In this document: positions 57,978-64,000 of the stretch, piece after piece
Layout of the letters: the number at the start of each line of letters is the position of its first letter
Numbering within the stretch: the stretch's first letter is position 1
Assembly: GCF_051013375.1 (NCBI RefSeq)
Contig: NZ_CP142125.1
Direction: 5' to 3' (one strand)
Source: Kordia algicida
Lineage (GTDB): Bacteria > Bacteroidota > Bacteroidia > Flavobacteriales > Flavobacteriaceae
Length of the DNA stretch: 64,000 nucleotides
The notes under the pieces: generated by a model
What the model was told of the DNA's origin: nothing
Database searches by the model: none
What the model saw: the letters and a program-made list of their open reading frames with translations, nothing else
Program-made: the position numbers and the translations under genes

Positions 57978-58735
57978 ACACCACAAATTACGATACATTA
58001 CAGGTAAAATTGAAGGACGAAATTTGTTTCATTCAAATCGATCGTCCAGAAGAAAACAATACCATCAATGATCGTTTGATACATGAATTTAAAGCCGTTT
58101 TGGAAGTCTGTGAAACGGAAGCAAAAATTGTTGTCATTGAAGGTTTGCCAGAAGTATTCTGTTTTGGTGCCGATTTCAAAGCAATCAACGAAAACACAGA
58201 TAACCAAGAGCAAAACCCTGAACCATTATACGACGTTTGGTTGCAACTTGCTACAGGATCATTCGTATCAATTGCACACGTTCGCGGAAAAGCAAATGCA
58301 GGTGGCGTAGGATTTGTAGCTGCGTGCGACATTGTGCTTTGCGAAGACAAGGCAGTATTCAGTCTATCGGAATTACTATTCGGATTAATGCCAGCGTGCG
58401 TATTGCCATTTCTAATCCGAAGAATGGGCTTTGCAAAAGCAAACTATCTCACAATCATGACGCAACCTGTCAATGCGCAACAAGCCTTAGAATGGGGATT
58501 GGTAGATGCCTGTGAAGAAAACTCTAAAAACTTGCTCAGAAAGCACTTATTACGCCTCCGCAGATTGAACAAAGCTGGTGTAGCACGCTACAAAAAATAC
58601 ATGAACAAACTCGATTCATTACCAGAAAACTCAAAATCTGATGCCATTGCGGCAAACATTGAAGTCTTTTCGGATGAAGAAAATGTAAACAAAATCAAAC
58701 GATTCGTGAATACGGGACAATTTCCGTGGGAATAA
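57965..58735 (+). CDS. ECH1: enoyl-CoA-hydratase-like dehydratase of the beta-branching cassette
   Basis: This 256-residue crotonase-fold protein has the PksH-type signatures PEVFCFGADFKAIN (first oxyanion loop, about residues 62-75), GKANAGGVGFVAACD (about 110-124) and SELLFGLMPACVLPFLIRR. PksH-type ECH1 dehydrates the HMG-ACP intermediate to 3-methylglutaconyl-ACP. The ATG lies 13 bases inside the HCS gene. No in-line ECH1 equivalent is obvious in the PKS, so this enzyme should serve all three branching modules. Confidence 0.93.
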   Translation: MDILNTTNYDTLQVKLKDEICFIQIDRPEENNTINDRLIHEFKAVLEVCETEAKIVVIEGLPEVFCFGADFKAINENTDNQEQNPEPLYDVWLQLATGSFVSIAHVRGKANAGGVGFVAACDIVLCEDKAVFSLSELLFGLMPACVLPFLIRRMGFAKANYLTIMTQPVNAQQALEWGLVDACEENSKNLLRKHLLRLRRLNKAGVARYKKYMNKLDSLPENSKSDAIAANIEVFSDEENVNKIKRFVNTGQFPWE

Positions 58736-58746
58736 AAAAACAGCGT

Positions 58747-59496
58747 ATGGAAAATGTAGTAGAACTTACTGAAATTGATGATGCCATCATTCAAATAAAA
58801 ATGCAAGACAAAAAAAGTAAAAACACTTTTTCGCAAGCATTGACAGATGGACTCATCAAAGCATACAAATACATTGAAAAGCAAGAAAAATACAAAGCTG
58901 TAATTCTTACAGGATACGATACGTATTTTGCTAGTGGCGGAACGCAAAATCAATTAATGTCGCTTTCAGATGGTAGTGGTTCAAAATTCACTGATTTCGA
59001 TCTATATAGTTTGTCGTTAAACTGCCCAATTCCTGTAATCGCAGCAATGCAGGGTCATGGAATTGGTGGCGGATTTGCCATGGGATTATTCGCAGACTTC
59101 GTCATACTGAGCAAAGAAAGTATTTACACGACCAACTTTATGAAATACGGCTTTACGCCTGGAATGGGCGCAACGTACATTCTTCCCAAAAAAATAGGAA
59201 TCACCTTGGCGGAAGAAATGTTGCTAACTGCCAGAAACTATCGCGGAGACGAACTCAAAACACGTGGCATTCCATTCAGCGTTTTACGTCGTGAAGAAGT
59301 GATGCATCACGCATATGAATTGGGAAAAAGTTTAGCAGAAAAACCACGTGTTTCGCTTGTTGCACTCAAAGATCATTTAGTAGCAGAAATGCGAAACGAG
59401 TTGCCAAAAGTCATTCAACAAGAAGTGAAAATGCACGAAATTACCTTTGCACAACCAGAAGTAAAAGAACGCATCAAAACACTATTTGGACAATAA
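58747..59496 (+). CDS. ECH2: decarboxylase of the beta-branching cassette
   Basis: About 249 residues from the ATG at 58747, 11 bases after ECH1. A GTG at 58726 would overlap ECH1 and adds only MGIKKQR. PksI-like motifs: ILTGYDTYFASGGTQNQL, IPVIAAMQGHGIGGGF and KYGFTPGMGATYILP. ECH2 decarboxylates 3-methylglutaconyl-ACP to the beta-methyl enoyl product. It is clearly the same subfamily as the third crotonase domain embedded in modules 4 and 6. It is probably needed at module 8, which has no embedded copy. Confidence 0.93.
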   Translation: MENVVELTEIDDAIIQIKMQDKKSKNTFSQALTDGLIKAYKYIEKQEKYKAVILTGYDTYFASGGTQNQLMSLSDGSGSKFTDFDLYSLSLNCPIPVIAAMQGHGIGGGFAMGLFADFVILSKESIYTTNFMKYGFTPGMGATYILPKKIGITLAEEMLLTARNYRGDELKTRGIPFSVLRREEVMHHAYELGKSLAEKPRVSLVALKDHLVAEMRNELPKVIQQEVKMHEITFAQPEVKERIKTLFGQ

Positions 59497-59517
59497 AAAA
59501 AGCGTAAAAAGAAATTA

Positions 59518-60477
59518 ATGAGTAAGAAAAAAGTTTTTCTGTTTTCAGGACAAGGTTCGCAGTATTACGGAATGGGTAGAGAATTATACGAAAACAACAA
59601 AATTTTCAACTTTTGGATGAATGAATGTAGTGAAATCGTGTCTTCTCATATAGGAACTTCACTCATTGAAATGCTATACGATCCGAGTAAAAAAGGAGAA
59701 CCTTTTGATGAGCTTTTGTATACAAATCCAACGTTGATAAGTGTACAATACAGTCTCTTTCGCATGTTGCGTGATATTCAAATTGAACCAGATTATGTAA
59801 TGGGTTACAGTTTAGGTGAAATCACTTCGTGTATTGCTTCAGAAGTGTTATCGCTAAAAGATGGATTAAAACTTTCTGTAGAAATTGCAAAGTTGGTAGA
59901 AAAGAACACTCCAAAAGCGGCAATGTTGGCAATCATGTCGGGAAAAGAAATCATTGTCCAAAATCCGGACATATTCTCAAATTGCTGGCTCATTGCGACT
60001 AACTTTTCACAAAGTTTTGTGGTTTGTGGTTTGCCTGAAGAAATACAAACATTGCAAAAAGCATTACAACAAGAAGGAATCATTTCTCAGCAATTGCCTG
60101 TCAACAACGGATTTCACACACCATTAATTGATCCTGTTGAAGATAAACTCAAAGAAACAGTACAAGCAGTACAGCTTTCAAAAGGAAAAGTTCCCATAGT
60201 TTCTTCAAAAGATTCGAGTATCAAACATGAAATACTGCATCAGGATTTTTGGGAAGTATTGCGCTATTCTGTCAACTTTGAAAATGCGATAAAAATGATG
60301 GTCAATCAACAGGATTGCGTATTTATAGACTTAGGTCCAAGTGGCTCATTAGCAACATCAGTAAAATACATTCTAGAAGAAGATGCAACATCAGTGCCGT
60401 TGCAACTCATCAATCAATACGGAAAAAATTTACAAACATTTGAAAAGTTCAAAGAAAGCTTTTCAAAAGTACAATAA
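59518..60477 (+). CDS. discrete acyltransferase-like protein, possibly acyl hydrolase
   Basis: This 319-residue protein has a FabD/AT fold: LFSGQGSQYYGMGREL at the N-terminus, nucleophile Ser98 in GYSLGE, and a histidine in NNGFHTPLID. The usual GHSxGE is GYSLGE here, with Tyr before the nucleophile. Trans-AT clusters often encode two or three such proteins: one loads malonyl and another hydrolyses stalled acyl chains (PedC/PksD type). Because a canonical GHSLGE transferase follows at 63082, I favour a proofreading hydrolase or alternative-substrate role here; this is inference. Confidence 0.85.
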   Translation: MSKKKVFLFSGQGSQYYGMGRELYENNKIFNFWMNECSEIVSSHIGTSLIEMLYDPSKKGEPFDELLYTNPTLISVQYSLFRMLRDIQIEPDYVMGYSLGEITSCIASEVLSLKDGLKLSVEIAKLVEKNTPKAAMLAIMSGKEIIVQNPDIFSNCWLIATNFSQSFVVCGLPEEIQTLQKALQQEGIISQQLPVNNGFHTPLIDPVEDKLKETVQAVQLSKGKVPIVSSKDSSIKHEILHQDFWEVLRYSVNFENAIKMMVNQQDCVFIDLGPSGSLATSVKYILEEDATSVPLQLINQYGKNLQTFEKFKESFSKVQ

Positions 60478-60505
60478 CATAAAATGAAGAACGAAAAAAT
60501 GGCTT

Positions 60506-61216
60506 ATGAATAAAAATACTTTAGAGACTCCACAAGAAGAAGGATTAGAACCGCAAGTAGTTGTATTGAGAGTGTCTAATATGTTTGTAATTAACTATAA
60601 TTATCTAGTAATAGATCACATAAATAGTACCTCAATCATTGTAGATCCTGCATGGGATTTAGAACGTATTGAGCAAGCAATCGAAGTAAGTAACACAACA
60701 CTAAAAGGAGTTTTGCTCACGCATTCACATTTCGATCATTTACACTTGGCAAAACCATTAGCCGAAAAACACAACTGTCCTATTTGGATGTCGCAAGAAG
60801 AAATTGCAATCTCAGGATATGATGCGCCGCAATTACAGCCAATAGATGAAACGCCAATTTGGGTGGAATCATTAAAAATCGTTCCGCTGCTTACGCCAGG
60901 TCATACCGCAGGAAGTATGTGTTACATGATTGGAAACAATCTTTTTAGTGGAGATACACTTTTTATTGAAGGATGCGGTTTGTGCAATGATGTCAAAGCA
61001 GCTCACCATATGTATGAAAGTTTAAACAAAATAAAAGCATACGTAAACGAAACTACGCGCATTTTTCCAGGACACAAATACGCGCGTTCTCCAGGAGAAC
61101 AATTTGCAACAGTATTGCAGAACAATATCTATTTGCAATTTTCGAACAAAGAAGATTTTGCTGCCTATCGTTTACGAAAAGGACAAAATCATGCAAAATT
61201 CTTTGAGTTCTATTAA
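60506..61216 (+). CDS. metallo-beta-lactamase-fold hydrolase, PksB-like
   Basis: A 236-residue protein with the zinc motif THSHFDHLH (His73, His75, Asp77, His78), followed by TPGHTAGSMCYM, LFSGDTLF and a late FPGHKYAR. It resembles the glyoxalase-II-like PksB proteins seen in trans-AT clusters such as bacillaene, whose role is unclear (thioester hydrolysis is plausible). It follows the acyltransferase by 28 bases in the same operon. A long repeat-bearing gap separates it from the next gene. Confidence 0.88.
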   Translation: MNKNTLETPQEEGLEPQVVVLRVSNMFVINYNYLVIDHINSTSIIVDPAWDLERIEQAIEVSNTTLKGVLLTHSHFDHLHLAKPLAEKHNCPIWMSQEEIAISGYDAPQLQPIDETPIWVESLKIVPLLTPGHTAGSMCYMIGNNLFSGDTLFIEGCGLCNDVKAAHHMYESLNKIKAYVNETTRIFPGHKYARSPGEQFATVLQNNIYLQFSNKEDFAAYRLRKGQNHAKFFEFY

Positions 61217-61268
61217 AATTTAAATTTTGAATTAAAAAACTTCAAAGTCTAAATAGTACAAAACGTCA

Positions 61269-61306
61269 GTTCGAGTGGATTTGCAGCGCAAATTTGTATC
61301 GAGAAC
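61269..61306. repeat. extragenic palindromic element
   Basis: Outer arms GTTC/GAAC and inner arms ATTTGC/GCAAAT (with flanking G-T pairs) form an imperfect hairpin of about 38 bases. Such TTCGAG...CGAGAAC elements are common between genes in flavobacteria, as far as I recall. Confidence 0.5.
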
Positions 61307-61394
61307 AGTTGCACTAAATATCACAACTTAAGTCAACAGTTGATAAGTTTATAAGTTTAAGCTTAGCAACTATTTAAAAGTAAACATCTTACAT

Positions 61395-61477
61395 ACAACT
61401 GTCACATCGAGCGTAGTCGAGATGAAACAACAAACAACAAACAACTGTCACATTGAGCGCAGTTGAAATGAAATAAC
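61395..61477. repeat. two degenerate copies of a 37-base TCGAG-type element
   Basis: Copy 1 is 61395-61431 and copy 2 is 61441-61477. They differ at about five positions. Copy 1 contains CATCGAGCGTAGTCGAGATG, a familiar flavobacterial dispersed-repeat core; copy 2 has drifted (TTGAG, TTGAA). Confidence 0.6.
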
Positions 61478-61510
61478 AAGAAAACGAATCATAAACTTAA
61501 AAATCAAATT

Positions 61511-61756
61511 ATGTCAAAAGATGAAGTGTACCACATTGTACAAGAAATAATTATGGAAATCCTTCCAGATGTGGAAAAAGAAAACATTGCAATCGAAAAA
61601 CAACTAAAAGACATTGGCGCAAATTCTATTGATCGAATGGAAATTGTAACCATGTCTATGCGAGAATTAAACATAAAAATTCCTTTAATGAGTTTTGCAG
61701 GTGTAAACAATATTGAAGGTTTGGTAAATGTATTGCATGAAAATGTAAACAACTAA
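61511..61756 (+). CDS. discrete acyl carrier protein, acetyl donor for HCS
   Basis: An 81-residue ACP with the phosphopantetheine attachment Ser39 in IGANSIDRMEIV. The NSxDRxE pattern is typical of AcpK/MacpC-type donor ACPs in beta-branching cassettes, not of module ACPs. It should carry malonyl, which is decarboxylated to acetyl by the KS-Ser encoded next and used by the HCS. It lacks the GVxW motif, consistent with a donor rather than acceptor role. Confidence 0.92.
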   Translation: MSKDEVYHIVQEIIMEILPDVEKENIAIEKQLKDIGANSIDRMEIVTMSMRELNIKIPLMSFAGVNNIEGLVNVLHENVNN

Positions 61757-61784
61757 GTAACAATTTCTTAAAAGTAGACTGAAA

Positions 61785-63062
61785 ATGCTACACAAAAAAA
61801 GTATCGGAATTACAGGAATGGGAATTGTATCTTCCATCGGAAACGATATAGAAACATTTACACACTCGTTGCAACAAGGAATTTCTGGCATTCAAAAAAT
61901 GAGCAATACTGCTGAACCTGTTTTAGCTGTGAATATTGCTGCGGAAATTCGCGATTTTTCCTTTGCGGAACAATTGAAAAATCTCAAAAACATTCCTGAA
62001 GAAAAAGTAAAAAAAGCAAAACGATTGGGACAGCGTGCACCTTTTGTAATTCAGACAACAATTTTGGCAGCATTACAAGCATGGGCAGAAGCAGGTTTGT
62101 TTCATAACAAAGTAGCTTCAGAACGAATTGGTTTGGTCGTAGCCGGACAAAATAGTACACAAAACTATCAATACAAACTCATCTCAGAATTCAACGAAAA
62201 TCCAGAATATCTATCACCAAGATATGCGCTAGAATTTCTAGAAACCAATCAAGTTGGAGTATTGAGTGAACTGTTTGAAATAGAAGGAGAAGGCGTCGTT
62301 GTTGGCGGCGCTTCTGCCACAGGAAACGTAGGAATCATCAAAGGACATCAATTGCTAGAATTAGGAAATGTAGATGTTTGTTTGGTGGTTGGCGTTCCCG
62401 CAGATTTATCTCCGCTAGACATGCAAGGATTTATCAATATTGGAGCAATGGGCGGAAAAACCTACAATGAACAACCTACGTTGGCATGTCGTCCCTTCGA
62501 TAAAAACCATGAAGGTTTCGTGTACGGTCAGGCAAGTACAAGTATTGTGTTAGAAACTCAACAAAGTTCGGAAGAAAGAAGTATAGCATCATTTGCAAAT
62601 GTCATTGGTTACGGTTACTACTTAGACAAAAACAGTTCGGCAAACCCAAACTTAGCAGGAGAAGAAAAAGCAATGCAACAAGCAATGGAACGAGCAAACA
62701 TTACCAATGCTGACATTAATTACATCAATACACATGGAAGTTCTTCACCTTTGGGCGATCAAACGGAAGCCGAAGCCATTTACAATGTATTTACAGATCA
62801 TCTGGCTAACATACATTTAAATGCTACAAAAGGACTTACAGGACATTGTTTATATACCGCAGGAATGGTAGAAGTTATTGCTACAGTACTACAAATGAAA
62901 TATGATTTTCTGCATCCAAATATCAATTTAGAACAACCAATTCGAAGCGATTTACAATTCTGTGGCAACACCGCAAAAAAATATACCATACAAACCGCAT
63001 TAAGTAATTCTTTCGGATTTGGTGGAATAAATACGTCTATCGCATTGAAAAATAATAAATAA
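61785..63062 (+). CDS. decarboxylating ketosynthase (Cys-to-Ser), PksF-like
   Basis: A 425-residue discrete KS. The nucleophile position reads GGASATGNVGII, with Ser177 replacing Cys, as in PksF/MupG enzymes that decarboxylate malonyl-ACP to acetyl-ACP rather than condense. The two histidine motifs remain: THGSSSPLGD (His317) and KGLTGHCLYTAG. It lies 28 bases after the donor ACP, its expected substrate. Together with HCS, ECH1 and ECH2 it completes the cassette. Confidence 0.93.
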   Translation: MLHKKSIGITGMGIVSSIGNDIETFTHSLQQGISGIQKMSNTAEPVLAVNIAAEIRDFSFAEQLKNLKNIPEEKVKKAKRLGQRAPFVIQTTILAALQAWAEAGLFHNKVASERIGLVVAGQNSTQNYQYKLISEFNENPEYLSPRYALEFLETNQVGVLSELFEIEGEGVVVGGASATGNVGIIKGHQLLELGNVDVCLVVGVPADLSPLDMQGFINIGAMGGKTYNEQPTLACRPFDKNHEGFVYGQASTSIVLETQQSSEERSIASFANVIGYGYYLDKNSSANPNLAGEEKAMQQAMERANITNADINYINTHGSSSPLGDQTEAEAIYNVFTDHLANIHLNATKGLTGHCLYTAGMVEVIATVLQMKYDFLHPNINLEQPIRSDLQFCGNTAKKYTIQTALSNSFGFGGINTSIALKNNK

Positions 63063-63081
63063 TCAACTAAAAAATACAAAC

Positions 63082-64000
63082 ATGAAAAAAACATTCTTAT
63101 TTCCAGGTCAAGGCTCTCAGAAACGAGGAATGGGAGAAGGGCTTTTTGATGAATTTCCTGAATTGACCAAAAAGGCGGATAAAATCTTAGGATATTCCAT
63201 CAAAGAACTCTGTTTGGAAGATCCGAACAAACAATTAAATCAAACACAATTTACACAACCTGCATTGTATGTTGTAAATGCATTGTCATACCAAAAAAAG
63301 CTAAAAGATGGTGAAAAAGAACCTGATTTTGTAGCTGGACATAGTTTGGGAGAATACAATGCATTACAAGCCGCAGGCGTTTTTAGTTTTGAAAGCGGAT
63401 TGAAATTCGTAAAAAAGCGTGGAGAGTTGATGAGCGAAGCCAAAAATGGTGGAATGGCAGCTATTTTAAATTCTTCTGAAGAACAAATCAAGGAAATCTT
63501 AAAGGATGCCAAACTAGAAACGATTGATATTGCAAACCTTAACGCAGGTTCACAAATTGTAATTTCTGGATTAAAAGAAGATATCAACAACGCACAAGCA
63601 TTCTTTGAAAAAGCTGGTGTGATGTTTATTCCATTAAATACAAGTGGTGCATTTCACTCACGATACATGAAAGAAGCCGCAGATGAGTTTGAAAAATTCT
63701 TAAAAAGAAAACGTTTTTACAAACCAAAAATTGAAGTCATTGCCAATACCACAGGAAAACCGTACGATGACAAAAAAGTAGCAGAACACTTGGTAGATCA
63801 GTTATACAACAGCGTACGATGGTCTGACAGTATGACGTATTTGCTAGAAAAAGGCGATATGGAATTCGAAGAACTTGGTGTTGGAGACGTACTGACAAAG
63901 CTATCAGGTTACATAAAAAGAGATTTTGCGAAGAAAGAAAAAGCTTCAACAGTTGAAAAACCAGTAAAAAAATCAGAAGCCAAAAAAGTAAAAACAGCTA
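63082..64000 (+). CDS. trans-acting malonyltransferase (FabD-like), 3'-truncated by window edge
   Basis: The frame begins ATGAAAAAAACATTC 19 bases after the KS stop and runs open to the window end (306 codons). Motifs: LFPGQGSQKRGMGEGL at the N-terminus, the canonical AGHSLGEYNAL nucleophile elbow near residue 93, and a catalytic His in SGAFHSRYM. This is the best candidate for the malonyl-CoA transferase that loads every AT-less module. After the AT fold the sequence becomes a Lys-rich linker (VEKPVKKSEAKKVKT), so further domains are likely; in trans-AT clusters a PfaD-like enoyl reductase or second AT is often fused here. Confidence 0.92.
   Translation, partial: MKKTFLFPGQGSQKRGMGEGLFDEFPELTKKADKILGYSIKELCLEDPNKQLNQTQFTQPALYVVNALSYQKKLKDGEKEPDFVAGHSLGEYNALQAAGVFSFESGLKFVKKRGELMSEAKNGGMAAILNSSEEQIKEILKDAKLETIDIANLNAGSQIVISGLKEDINNAQAFFEKAGVMFIPLNTSGAFHSRYMKEAADEFEKFLKRKRFYKPKIEVIANTTGKPYDDKKVAEHLVDQLYNSVRWSDSMTYLLEKGDMEFEELGVGDVLTKLSGYIKRDFAKKEKASTVEKPVKKSEAKKVKTA

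Larger units (their letters stand above)
61217..61510. other. repeat-bearing intergenic region
   Basis: This 294-bp gap, the longest within the cassette, contains a self-complementary AT palindrome at the stop codon (61215-61228), an extended hairpin (61269-61306) and two copies of a 37-base element (61395-61477). It may mark the boundary of a transcription unit. No promoter was confidently recognised. Confidence 0.5.

Noticed and set aside
58726..58746. GTG start for ECH2 overlapping ECH1
   Set aside because: Adds only seven residues outside the crotonase fold; the ATG at 58747 has normal spacing from the ECH1 stop.
61785..63062. Discrete KS as a condensing FabF
   Set aside because: Ser177 replaces the catalytic Cys and HGSSS replaces HGTGT, the pattern of PksF-type decarboxylases in beta-branching cassettes.
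210..63949. Many minus-strand and out-of-frame plus-strand open frames of 60-160 codons across the window
   Set aside because: They lie inside long plus-strand genes with clear domains, show low-complexity Ser/Cys/Phe-rich translations typical of antisense reading, and have no recognisable motifs.
1..64000. Mobile elements, tRNA genes or CRISPR arrays
   Set aside because: No transposase or integrase frames, tRNA cloverleaf patterns or regularly spaced short repeats were seen; the only large repeat is the crotonase duplication.

Overview
The window is one strand of an AT-rich marine-type Bacteroidetes genome, probably a flavobacterium; a Kordia-like genus is only a guess from codon and intergenic style. 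Supporting signs are weak Shine-Dalgarno sequences with A-rich leaders, flavobacterial-type intergenic repeats near 61.3-61.5 kb, and Bacteroidetes-like membrane and secreted proteins. All 17 genes I accept lie on the plus strand. No tRNA, rRNA, CRISPR array, transposase or integrase was seen.

Region 1 (1-5180) holds the 3' end of an MMPL/RND transporter, an overlapping LolA-like outer-membrane lipoprotein-sorting protein, a GMC-type flavin oxidoreductase and a membrane-anchored START-domain protein. These may export or tailor the product of the neighbouring cluster, but that is inference.

Region 2 (5497-56637) is a trans-acyltransferase polyketide synthase (trans-AT PKS) of five collinear proteins (about 8030, 3274, 2025, 2315 and 1343 residues). 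It has 11 ketosynthases and no in-line acyltransferase. My reading of the line is: loading MT-like/GNAT/ACP; M1 KS-KR-ACP; M2 KS-DH(inactive)-KR-ACP; M3 KS-DH-KR-cMT-ACP; M4 KS-DH(inactive)-three crotonase domains-ACP-ACP; M5 KS-DH split from KR-ACP; M6 like M4; M7 KS split from DH-KR-ACP; M8 KS-DH(inactive)-ACP split from a second ACP; M9 KS-KR-ACP; M10 KS-DH split from DH-KR-ACP; M11 KS only. The ACP doublets of M4, M6 and M8 carry the DSxxGVxW signature of beta-branching carriers.

Region 3 (56718-64000) supplies trans-acting enzymes: HMG-CoA-synthase-like protein, ECH1 dehydratase, ECH2 decarboxylase, an acyltransferase-like protein, a metallo-beta-lactamase-fold hydrolase, a donor ACP, a decarboxylating Cys-to-Ser ketosynthase, and a FabD-like malonyltransferase cut by the window end. 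Together the HCS, ECH1, ECH2, ACP and KS-Ser proteins form a complete beta-methyl-branching cassette.

The strongest novelty is the alternation of beta-branching modules (M4, M6, M8) with olefin-forming modules (M5, M7). Collinearity predicts a conjugated chain with methyl groups every four carbons, resembling an isoprenoid polyene. Two of the branching modules contain an in-line triplet of crotonase domains (two degenerate, one intact ECH2-like), and the two triplets are nearly identical at DNA level. The last PKS protein ends in a KS and no thioesterase is present, so the cluster continues outside the window.
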